Below are positions 1 to 7,698 of a stretch of DNA of 64,000 nt, in pieces (position 1 is the first letter of the stretch; every line of letters begins with the position of its first letter). The notes below the pieces were generated by a model. It saw only the letters and a program-made list of their open reading frames with translations. It made no database searches and was not told the origin of the DNA. This DNA is from Pseudomaricurvus hydrocarbonicus (lineage in GTDB: Bacteria; Pseudomonadota; Gammaproteobacteria; Pseudomonadales; Cellvibrionaceae): assembly GCF_011602365.1 (NCBI RefSeq), contig NZ_JAAONZ010000013.1:103520-167519 (forward strand), given 5' to 3'. The position numbers and the translations under genes are program-made.

Positions 1-193
1 TCAGGTGGACTCCCTCATGAGCTGAGCGTTAGGCTTTTGCTGGGCGGAAGGTGGCCGTTGCCAGGGCGATCCTATTGGATGAGGACGGTCACATTTCTGC
101 CACAGTATCATCATCCAGCCGTCACAAGATCGCCGTAATTTGGTCGTATTCCAACAAGCACTGTTATCAACAGTACGGCCATGAGCGCATTGC
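1..193. other. Left-edge spacer, no gene recognised
   Basis: No coding region with recognisable family features is seen. A short open frame on the minus strand runs off the left edge but shows no domain and no ribosome binding site. The spacer presumably contains the promoter of the acyltransferase gene that begins at 194, but no convincing -35/-10 pair was found. Confidence 0.4.
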
Positions 194-1927
194 ATGATCA
201 ATATCGAACAAACCCTCTGTGAGAAATACCCCGGCTTCGGTCAGCAACAGGAGGTGATCAAGCGATCCACTTTTTCGTTGCTCAGGAAATTGACTCACGA
301 GCAGGAAATTAACCTCTTTCTTCACGAGCACGCCGGGTTGGACCCCATCGCATTCATTGACAGCGTGTTCGATTATTTCAATTTCAGTTACAGCGTCTCC
401 AGTCGTGACAAGGCCAACATTCCCGATCAGGGGCGGGTGGTTATCATTGCCAATCACCCCATCGGCTCACTGGACGGGTTGGCGATCCTCAGAATGGTGA
501 GTGAGGTGCGACAGGATGTCAAAATCATCGCCAACGATATGCTGATGAATTTTGAGGCGCTGCACCCTTTATTGATTCCGCTGGACAACCTGACCGGCGG
601 CGGTGCCATAAAAAGCTTTCGCCGGGCGCTGGAGGAGCTGCAGCAGGAGCGCGCAGTGATTATCTTCCCGGCGGGTGAAGTGTCGCGGGTACGGCCCCAT
701 GGGGTGCGCGATAGCCGCTGGCGGCCGGGGTGTCTAAAAATGGCGCGCCGAGCCAAAGCGCCGGTGTTACCGATTCACATCAGAGCCAAAAATTCGCTGT
801 TGTTTTACAGCGCGTCGATGTTGTACAAGCCGTTGGGCACCGCGTTGTTGGCCAAAGAAATGTTCAACAAAAAGTCGGCCACCATCAATTTTTGTGTGGG
901 GGAACCCATCCCCTGTTGTGCCCTGCACACCGATCATCTGTCGGATAAAGCGTTGCTCAGGCGCCTCAAGAAACACCTCTACAAATTGGGCCGTCGCAAG
1001 CACAAGCGTTCGATGTTTATTACTGAAAAAACCATTGCTCATCCCGAGGATCGCCTGCGGCTGGTGCAGGAATCCCGTCAAATGCGAACGCTTGGCGAGA
1101 CTCGTGACGGCAACTGTATTCTTCTGACCGGCTATGGTGATAGTCCCGTGACCATGCGGGAAGTGGGCCGTCTGCGGGAATACACGTTTCGCAAAGTGGG
1201 TGAGGGGACCGGCGCTAAACGCGATCTGGACAATTTTGATCGCAGCTATCAACACCTGCTGCTGTGGGATCGTGAAGCCATGTGTCTGGCTGGCGCTTAT
1301 CGCCTTGGGAATATCAAACGGTTGCTCAAAGAAGTGGGTAGCAATGGCCTGTACACCCACACGCTGTTCGATTTTCAGCCCGCGTTTTATCCCTATCTGC
1401 AGCAGGGGCTGGAGTTGGGCCGCAGCTTTGTCAATCCGCAATACTGGGGCAAAAACAGTCTGGACTATTTGTGGCAGGGAATCGGCGCCTATCTGAATCA
1501 CCACGATGACGTGCGCTACATGATGGGTCCGGTGACCGTCAGTGCCCGTTTTAACAAGCCGCTAATTGATCTGTTGGTGTTTTATTATCAGCGCTATTAC
1601 ACCTGTCCGCAGGCGTTGGCGAGTGCCAAACAGCCTTATTTCATTGAACCGGAACGTCGCTGTGAGATGGAGGCTCTGTATCTGGGGTTGGACCGGGAGG
1701 AGGGCTTTGCGCTGCTGCAAAAAGCTTTTCAACTGGAAGGTGAAAAAGTCCCGGTGCTGTTTAAACAGTACGCCTCGCTGTTTGAGGAGGGCGGTTTCCA
1801 ACTGCTGGCCTTCAGTGTGGATCCCGATTTCAGCGACTGCATTGACGGTCTGTTTCTGGCTGACCTGAGCAAACTGAAAGTCGCGAAACGAAAGCGCTAT
1901 TTGGGAGATGGGGACAGGAAAATATAG
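194..1927 (+). CDS. olsF: Bifunctional acyltransferase, OlsF-like ornithine lipid synthase
   Basis: The 577-residue protein joins two acyltransferase modules. Residues ~60-270 form a PlsC/lysophospholipid acyltransferase domain with the NHPIGSLDG catalytic block and a downstream FPAGEVSR motif. Residues ~300-520 form a GNAT-like N-acyltransferase resembling OlsB (motif LELGRSFVNPQYW). This order and length match OlsF, in which the C-terminal half N-acylates ornithine from acyl-ACP and the N-terminal half O-acylates the product, giving phosphorus-free ornithine membrane lipids. The family is known; the exact amino-acid substrate is inferred. It stands alone, with repeat-rich DNA downstream and a convergent gene beyond. 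The start codon has no strong Shine-Dalgarno sequence, so the true start is uncertain. A hemolysin-like acyltransferase fusion of unknown substrate is the alternative. Confidence 0.75.
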   Translation: MINIEQTLCEKYPGFGQQQEVIKRSTFSLLRKLTHEQEINLFLHEHAGLDPIAFIDSVFDYFNFSYSVSSRDKANIPDQGRVVIIANHPIGSLDGLAILRMVSEVRQDVKIIANDMLMNFEALHPLLIPLDNLTGGGAIKSFRRALEELQQERAVIIFPAGEVSRVRPHGVRDSRWRPGCLKMARRAKAPVLPIHIRAKNSLLFYSASMLYKPLGTALLAKEMFNKKSATINFCVGEPIPCCALHTDHLSDKALLRRLKKHLYKLGRRKHKRSMFITEKTIAHPEDRLRLVQESRQMRTLGETRDGNCILLTGYGDSPVTMREVGRLREYTFRKVGEGTGAKRDLDNFDRSYQHLLLWDREAMCLAGAYRLGNIKRLLKEVGSNGLYTHTLFDFQPAFYPYLQQGLELGRSFVNPQYWGKNSLDYLWQGIGAYLNHHDDVRYMMGPVTVSARFNKPLIDLLVFYYQRYYTCPQALASAKQPYFIEPERRCEMEALYLGLDREEGFALLQKAFQLEGEKVPVLFKQYASLFEEGGFQLLAFSVDPDFSDCIDGLFLADLSKLKVAKRKRYLGDGDRKI

Positions 1928-1940
1928 GGGCAAGTAGACA

Positions 1941-1980
1941 GGAACGGATAGGAAAGGAAAGGAAAGGATAGGATAGGATA
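1941..1980. repeat. Pentamer tandem repeat GGAWA, 8 units
   Basis: Eight consecutive 5-bp units (GGAAC, GGATA, three GGAAA, three GGATA) begin 14 bp after the olsF stop and run almost into heptamer element A. A purine-rich tract of this kind may affect the olsF mRNA 3' end; no function is known. Confidence 0.85.
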
Positions 1981-1983
1981 GGG

Positions 1984-2155
1984 ATGAGTGGACAGTAGCG
2001 AGTGGACAGAAAAACATTAAAAAATGAGAGTAGACCTGCTTGGGAGTGGGGTGATGCTTTACTCGCCACTCGCCACTCGCCACTCGCCACTCGCCACTCG
2101 CCACTCGCCACTCGCCCAAGGTGAATGGCGCAGCCAGAGAGGGCAGCCTGGGCTG
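1984..2155. repeat. Heptamer-repeat element, copy A (8 x ACTCGCC)
   Basis: A composite intergenic element. The left flank resembles GAGTTGACAGT.ACGAGTAGACAG, followed here by a longer spacer. The core at 2061-2116 is eight perfect ACTCGCC units. The right flank (CAAGGTGAAT.GCGCAGC, then AGAGAGGGCAGCCTGGGCTG) is shared with copy B. CGAGT words in the left flank are reverse complements of ACTCG in the core, so a transcript could fold back. It lies between convergent olsF and the YtjB-like gene, ending 15 bp from the latter's stop codon. Confidence 0.9.
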
Positions 2156-2170
2156 ACTCGCTACTCGCTA

Positions 2171-3340
2171 TTAGGCCGTTTGCAAACTTTGTAAATGCTT
2201 GGCCTGTTTATCCAGTAACCCCTGGTAGGTGGGTTGCAGGCCCTCAATGATCGCCCAGCTTTGGTCGAACGTGAATTCATTCACTTGCAAGCGTTGCAGC
2301 AACTGGGAGGTCGCGCATTCCTGGGTGTCGATCAGCAGGCTGTGGTTGGTTTGTTCGGCGAGCATGGCTTGCAGTTGCTGGCGGAATTCGGAGTTATCCA
2401 GGTACTGATGCAAATTGTTGTCGTCGGTTGCCGGGTAGGCCGCAGCGGCGTAGTCCAGGCGGATACCGGCATTGCTTTGTTTTACCAGAGAGAACAGCAG
2501 ATAAGCGGCACAAATGGCACGAAAGGTGGTGTTGCCGATTTCGTCACCGCGGAATTGCAACTCCAGGGTTTCGTGATCGGCAAACAGGATGCGGCCATTA
2601 TAGAGAGCGTTGATGCCGCTCAGATGTCGCTGCAGGTCGTCAAACAGCTGTTGGCGCAGGGTGGCGCTCAGTTGTTGCTTGAGGGTGGGCCAGTTCAGGC
2701 AGCGCAGAGTGAGGTTGACGTCCACATCGTCGTGAATCGACATACTGCGTGTGGGAAGCTGGTTGTCTCGTGCCGGGGGGGACGTCAATGGAGCTTCCTG
2801 GTTCTCGGGGTCTGCGGGGCTTTCGGTCGGAGTCTGGCGCAGGTTCAGGACGCTCATCACCAGCATGGCACCGGCGAGCCCGAGCAGGGCCATCAGCCAG
2901 GTATCGTCTTGTTCTTCATACAGTGTCTGTTTGTCGATGATAACGGTTAAGTAGCCCGCCACACTGTCTTGCAGGGTAATTGGGGCGCTGTAGGAGCCAT
3001 AGTCCCGATTGACATAGTCACCGGCATTGGGGGAATCACCGGCCTGAACCAGCAGCCGGTTTTCCACGTCGTGAATGGTTGCACTCAGCACATCGGGATT
3101 GCGGGCAATATCACTGACGGTGACCTGCAAGCTGACGAGGTCGTGATTGAGGGTGGCGTCGGTGGCTTGGCTGGCGCCGAGCGTGGCCAGCGCGTTACCG
3201 TATTGTAGGGTGCGGATTTCCAGACGTTGATGGTGTTGCTGTTGCAGCAGGCTGGCGCTGAGCAGCAGGCAAACCAGCGTGGTGATGCTGATGATAAACA
3301 GGGGTGTGCGAATTAGGTTGAGCACAGTCGGAGACAGCAT
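2171..3340 (-). CDS. YtjB/AhpA (SMP)-like membrane protein
   Basis: A 389-residue inner-membrane protein with one transmembrane segment at residues ~12-32, a periplasmic loop to ~145 and a second segment at ~147-163, followed by a long cytoplasmic part. The topology, and divergent placement against serB, match the YtjB/AhpA (SMP) family found upstream of serB in Escherichia coli and Pseudomonas. Function is not established; the periplasmic loop with a paired-helix layout resembles sensor domains, but no kinase, HAMP or GGDEF motif is visible. The N-terminal half is more family-like than the Q-rich C-terminal half. ATG start, no strong Shine-Dalgarno sequence. Confidence 0.65.
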   Translation of the reverse strand: MLSPTVLNLIRTPLFIISITTLVCLLLSASLLQQQHHQRLEIRTLQYGNALATLGASQATDATLNHDLVSLQVTVSDIARNPDVLSATIHDVENRLLVQAGDSPNAGDYVNRDYGSYSAPITLQDSVAGYLTVIIDKQTLYEEQDDTWLMALLGLAGAMLVMSVLNLRQTPTESPADPENQEAPLTSPPARDNQLPTRSMSIHDDVDVNLTLRCLNWPTLKQQLSATLRQQLFDDLQRHLSGINALYNGRILFADHETLELQFRGDEIGNTTFRAICAAYLLFSLVKQSNAGIRLDYAAAAYPATDDNNLHQYLDNSEFRQQLQAMLAEQTNHSLLIDTQECATSQLLQRLQVNEFTFDQSWAIIEGLQPTYQGLLDKQAKHLQSLQTA

Positions 3341-3741
3341 GATCGTGTCGATCTAACCTCTGGGTTGTGGTGGTCAGTGTATGGGTGGTGATGGGTTGAT
3401 GGTCACCCGGTCCGGCGCGGCCTATGGGAATGAGGCATTTAAGCCAATATTCTACATTGAGCCAGCAATCCACATCGAGCTAATGATCTATATTGAGTGT
3501 ATTGTCTTATTTGGGCCTATCGCCTTCTATAAGCTAAAGGCCATCCATAAGCGAAAAGTTATCCATAAGCTAAAGCTACCCTGAGAATAAAGTCATATTC
3601 AGCATACTATCAAAGCTTCGATCGATCCCTGGCGTGCGGCCCCGCGCAATACGGTCATCTTTCCCAAGAGATTATTTTAGTCTGACGGTAGAGTAAAGTT
3701 ATAATGCCCACCTTACATTTGCAGGCAGTCGAGTTTTCAGC
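3341..3741. repeat. Divergent spacer with two sets of 18-bp triplicated repeats
   Basis: This 400-bp region between the divergent YtjB-like gene and serB has no gene. It holds three imperfect 18-bp units at 3449-3502 (theme TCTACATTGAG) and a second unrelated set of three 18-bp units at 3526-3579 (theme TCCATAAGCTAAAG). A perfect TATAAT at 3700-3705 lies ~37 bp before the serB start and is the likely -10 of its promoter; the -35 is weak. Confidence 0.7.
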
Positions 3742-4953
3742 GTGAAAGAAATACTTTTGATCAATATCTCCGGTGCAGATCGACCCGGTGTTACCTCCGC
3801 GATTACCAGTATACTGGCTCAATACGAGGCCAATGTGCTCGATATTGGCCAGGCAGTGATCCACGATAATCTCACCCTCGGGCTGCTGGTCGAAATTCCT
3901 CCGGCTTTTGAATCTTCACCGGTGTTAAAGGATATTCTGCTGAAAGCCCACGAGCTGGAGATGCAGGTGAAATTTCAGCCCATTACGGAAGAGAGCTACG
4001 GTCACTGGGTGGGTCAGCAGGGGAAAGATCGCCATATCATTACCTTGCTGTCGCGCAAGATTACCGCCGAGCAGATCGCGGAAGTCACCACGGTGGCAAT
4101 GACGCACGGCCTCAACATCGACAACATCAGTCGCCTGTCCGGCCGGGTTGAGCTGGATCATGAGAGTGATCAGACCAAGGCCTGTGTTGAGTTTTCAGCC
4201 CGTGGCACGTCCTCTGACCTGGCTGAATTGCGCTCTGCCTTTATGGAATTGTCAGGCCGCCTGGAGGCAGACATTGCCTTCCAGGAAGACAATGCGTTCC
4301 GCCGCAATCGCCGTCTGGTGTGCTTTGATATGGATTCCACCCTGATTGAGGCGGAAGTTATCGATGAGCTGGCCAAGGCCGCCGGGGTGGGCGATCAGGT
4401 GATCGAAATCACCGAAGCGGCGATGCGCGGTGAGCTGGATTTCAAAGAGAGTTTTGCCCGCCGCATGGCGCTGCTGAAAGGCCTGGACGAATCCGTGCTG
4501 GCAGAAATCGCCGAGCGGCTGCCGGTGACTGAGGGCGCGGAACGGTTAATTTCGACCCTGAGAAAACTGGGCTATAAAACCGCGATCCTATCCGGTGGCT
4601 TCAATTATTTCGGCAAATACCTGCAGCAAAAGCTGGGCATCGATTACGTTTATGCCAATGATCTGGACATTGTGGATGGCAAGGTCACCGGCGAAGTCTC
4701 CGGCGTGGTGGTGGATGGGGCTCGCAAAGCCGAGCTGTTGCGGGAGCTGGCGGAGAAGGAAAACCTGTCTCTGGAACAGGTCATTGCCGTTGGCGACGGC
4801 GCCAACGACCTGCCCATGCTCAGCATCGCCGGTCTGGGGATTGCCTTCCGGGCCAAACCCCTGGTCAAGGCGGAAGCCAAACAATCCATCTCCAACCTGG
4901 GGCTGGACGGCATTCTCTACCTGATTGGTTTTCGTGACCGGGATGTTATTTAA
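3742..4953 (+). CDS. serB: Phosphoserine phosphatase SerB
   Basis: A 403-residue HAD-superfamily enzyme that dephosphorylates L-phosphoserine, the last step of serine synthesis. Residues ~1-180 hold ACT-type regulatory domains (DRPGVTSAI near the start), the long form usual in Pseudomonas and mycobacteria. The catalytic domain begins with CFDMDSTLIEAE (nucleophile Asp near residue 196), followed by the SGGF motif II and the GDGANDLPML motif with the metal-binding Asp. GTG is the start codon, placed just before the ACT domain. The downstream gap to fimX contains heptamer element B. Confidence 0.95.
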   Translation: MKEILLINISGADRPGVTSAITSILAQYEANVLDIGQAVIHDNLTLGLLVEIPPAFESSPVLKDILLKAHELEMQVKFQPITEESYGHWVGQQGKDRHIITLLSRKITAEQIAEVTTVAMTHGLNIDNISRLSGRVELDHESDQTKACVEFSARGTSSDLAELRSAFMELSGRLEADIAFQEDNAFRRNRRLVCFDMDSTLIEAEVIDELAKAAGVGDQVIEITEAAMRGELDFKESFARRMALLKGLDESVLAEIAERLPVTEGAERLISTLRKLGYKTAILSGGFNYFGKYLQQKLGIDYVYANDLDIVDGKVTGEVSGVVVDGARKAELLRELAEKENLSLEQVIAVGDGANDLPMLSIAGLGIAFRAKPLVKAEAKQSISNLGLDGILYLIGFRDRDVI

Positions 4954-4992
4954 AGGCAGTTGCTAGTCTCGAGTAGAGAGGATTAAGGATAG

Positions 4993-5133
4993 GGGCGAGT
5001 TGACAGTCACGAGTAGCCAGGAAAAGATTATACTCGCTACTCGCTACTCGCTACTCGCTACTCGCTACTCGCTACTCGCTACTCGCTACTCGCTCAAGGT
5101 GAATTGCGCAGCAAGAGAGGGCAGCCTGGGCTG
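4993..5133. repeat. Heptamer-repeat element, copy B (9 x TACTCGC)
   Basis: Second copy of the composite element. The left flank GGGGCGAGTTGACAGT begins at ~4993, the core at 5031-5093 is nine perfect TACTCGC units, and the right flank (CAAGGTGAATTGCGCAGC, then the GGGCAGCCTGGGCTG tail) ends 11 bp from the fimX stop codon. The core word differs from copy A by one base per unit (T for C) in every unit, so the arrays were homogenised within each locus. It sits between convergent serB and fimX. Confidence 0.9.
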
Positions 5134-5143
5134 GCCACTGCCT

Positions 5144-7276
5144 TTACCCTTCCATATTAAAATCAAAGTCCATGGCCTCTGTGGGGGCTTGCAGGTAGTT
5201 GCCCTGAATGTAGTGCACTCCGGTTTGCCACAGGGTCGACAGGACGCCGGCATTTTCCACCAGCGGCACGATGGTGATGGTGTTGGCTTCCAAGAGCTGT
5301 TTGATCAGGCTGCTGATCGCTTCCGGGCTTTCGGTGTTGTTCTGGATCTCCAGGGTGAAGGATCCATGTACCTTGACGTAGTCCGATGGCGCATGAGACA
5401 GGGTTTTAAACGGGTTCAACGAACAGCCAAAGTTTGAAATCGAAGTCTGGCAGTTAATTTGGTTGAGCCCGTGGAACAGAGCTTTAGCCGCGTTAAGGTG
5501 ATTGGTTACGTGGGTTTCATCCACCTGGAAAACAACGGTGTCCGGGTTCAGTCCGGCCGCCTTGAAGGCAACGCCAATCCAGGGGGCCAGTGTTTCGTCG
5601 CAGAGGGACTCTCGGCTCAGATTGATGATTACCCGGGTGTTGTTGCCTTTGGCCCGGTGGCTGGAGAGGGTTTTGATGGTTTCCAGGATTACCCAGCGGT
5701 CAATCTTGGTCATCAGGCCCAGTTGCCCGGCGGCTGGCAAAAAGTCACCGGGCGCCACCAGTTCATCGTTATCGTCCAGCATTCTGAGCAGAACTTCATA
5801 GTGCTCATCTTCGGCACCGCGCAGACTGATGATGGGCTGGAACATCAGTTTGAAGCGGCTGTTGTCGAGTGCACCCTGTATCATTTTTAACAGGTCCGCC
5901 TCGGCTTTGTCTTCGGGGCTGATCTCCGGGTTATACAGGTCAGCGCCATTGCCTGCGCCATCATGCTCTTTGCGGTAGCTTTCAACCGCTTTTAACGCCT
6001 GGTCGATGACTTCTTCTGCGCTGGTGGAGTTTTCATTGAGAATGGAAACGCCGATGGTGACCGTGGCTTGAGCGGTTTTGCCGTCCACGTCGATAATGTG
6101 TTGTTCCAGCTGTTTGCAGATGGCTTCAGCCCGAGCCAAAGAGGCATCAGCGCGCTGGTTGCGGGCCAGTAGCATGAACGAATCGTCGCCAAAACGGGCC
6201 AAAATTTCACCGTCCAGGGTGTGCGATTTCAGCAGTTGGGCAATATTGGCCAGGGCCAGATCGGAGCCGGCAACCCCCATTTGATGTTGAATGTGGTCTG
6301 AGAAATTATCCACTTCAATGTACAGTGCGGTCGCGGTAGAACCCTCTTTAATCGCGCTGGAAACGGCCCGCTCCATCTGTTCGACCAGGTACAGACGGTT
6401 GTAGAGGCCAGTTACCGTGTCCTGATCTTTGATTTTTTGCAGCTCTGCCTGCAGGACTTCATTGCCGGCAGCGTTATCGCTGGCTTGCTCGGCCCTGGCG
6501 TGGATCAGAAACTGAATGCAGTTTTCTTCATCGTAGATCGCACTGGTGACCGTGACCTGGCAACGGCAGATGGCTCCTTCAGCATTGACCCCGTTAAATT
6601 CCAGTTGCGAGCTTTCGGCTTCTTCCCCCTTGAGGGTGAAGTCTTTGAGGAATTGTTTGACTTGAGTCTGATGCTCATCGTCCACCATGTCGATGACGGG
6701 CATGCACTCAATGTCATCGCGGTCGCTGTAGCCGAAGGTATCGGCAAAAGATTGGTTGGCATACAGGTACATGCCATCCTGAACGTAGGCGATGGCATCG
6801 CGAGAGCTGTCGAGCAGTTTTTGGCTGCGGCGCTCGGTCTCTTTCAATTTATGGTCTGCGCGACGGCGTTGCTGGCGCTGTTCGCGATTGTCCAGCTCGC
6901 GCTGAATGACCAGCAACAGGTGTTGGTCCTGATCCAGTTGTACAACGTCAGCCGCGCCGAGTTTAATGCCATCTACCACGGCCTGGCTGACGTCCCCACC
7001 ATTGGCGAGGGCATCGCTGATCAGGATCACCGGTACGTCTTTATTCAGCCGTTTAATTTGTCGGGCAGCCGTTTCCGGTGGCAGTTGGCTGCAGCCCTCT
7101 TCGGCAATGAGCAGGTCCCAGGTTTGCTCCTGCAATAATTTGGTGAGCACTTCTTCACTTTCAACATGCTGGGCGCGAGTGGCTCGGCCGGCATTGTTGA
7201 GCATGCTGATGAGTCTTTCAACTTCCTTGCGGGAGTCGTTAAGGATCAGGAGGCGGATGGTCTCATTGGCATTCAT
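5144..7276 (-). CDS. fimX: FimX-like degenerate GGDEF-EAL c-di-GMP receptor
   Basis: A 710-residue cytoplasmic protein with a REC-like domain (~1-130), a PAS domain (~155-265), a GGDEF-like domain (~285-430) and an EAL-like domain (~455-705). The cyclase signature is degraded to GDDSF (~363) and the EAL motif to EVL (~494); the later DDFG and KxD motifs are also altered (SNFG, KVHGSF). This loss at both sites is what is seen in Pseudomonas FimX, a high-affinity c-di-GMP receptor needed for type IV pilus assembly and twitching, so neither synthesis nor hydrolysis is expected. The REC-like domain lacks a clear phospho-acceptor context. The gene lies downstream of fimW, as in P. aeruginosa, separated by 422 bp. 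Confidence 0.88.
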   Translation of the reverse strand: MNANETIRLLILNDSRKEVERLISMLNNAGRATRAQHVESEEVLTKLLQEQTWDLLIAEEGCSQLPPETAARQIKRLNKDVPVILISDALANGGDVSQAVVDGIKLGAADVVQLDQDQHLLLVIQRELDNREQRQQRRRADHKLKETERRSQKLLDSSRDAIAYVQDGMYLYANQSFADTFGYSDRDDIECMPVIDMVDDEHQTQVKQFLKDFTLKGEEAESSQLEFNGVNAEGAICRCQVTVTSAIYDEENCIQFLIHARAEQASDNAAGNEVLQAELQKIKDQDTVTGLYNRLYLVEQMERAVSSAIKEGSTATALYIEVDNFSDHIQHQMGVAGSDLALANIAQLLKSHTLDGEILARFGDDSFMLLARNQRADASLARAEAICKQLEQHIIDVDGKTAQATVTIGVSILNENSTSAEEVIDQALKAVESYRKEHDGAGNGADLYNPEISPEDKAEADLLKMIQGALDNSRFKLMFQPIISLRGAEDEHYEVLLRMLDDNDELVAPGDFLPAAGQLGLMTKIDRWVILETIKTLSSHRAKGNNTRVIINLSRESLCDETLAPWIGVAFKAAGLNPDTVVFQVDETHVTNHLNAAKALFHGLNQINCQTSISNFGCSLNPFKTLSHAPSDYVKVHGSFTLEIQNNTESPEAISSLIKQLLEANTITIVPLVENAGVLSTLWQTGVHYIQGNYLQAPTEAMDFDFNMEG

Positions 7277-7698
7277 ACTGCAGTTAATTTTCCCTATTCT
7301 AACTTGGTCGAGCTCCGTTCCCTTTCAGGACAGAATAACATCGTCTCAGCGGGTTTTTCTTATATGGTGTAAAGCTTTTTCGGTCTCAAATTGTACACAA
7401 TATGTTGCTGTCCCAAAGGCATCGGCCGGCACTTCAGCGGTTGATTTGGACCCGGGTAATACGAGTCTTGCCTGCTGCGGTCTACCCAATCCAGCGCTGA
7501 TTTTGCGGTTATTACCTAAATCAGAGGGGTAACCGTCACCGATTAGCACGATAGTACCATACAGTTGTACAGGCGTGTCCAAGCCGAACTTAGCCCAAAG
7601 AAGCACAGAGTACGCTAATTAAAAAAGGTCTCAAAGGACACTGTGGGCCTAATTCGGCAATCTGTGATGGCTGTTGCAGATCTTCAATGCAATATGCA
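7277..7698. other. Spacer between fimW and fimX
   Basis: A 422-bp region with no gene that can be supported. An 86-codon open frame on the minus strand lacks a ribosome binding site and family resemblance. The length suggests that fimX has its own promoter here; no consensus promoter or terminator was recognised. Confidence 0.4.

Noticed and set aside
1..201. Partial minus-strand ORF at the left edge
   Set aside because: It overlaps the olsF start, has no family features and lacks a ribosome binding site.
1562..2119. Open frames with VASGEWR repeats opposite olsF
   Set aside because: They are readings through ACTCGCC units (7 bp repeats keep all frames open) and shadow the real gene.
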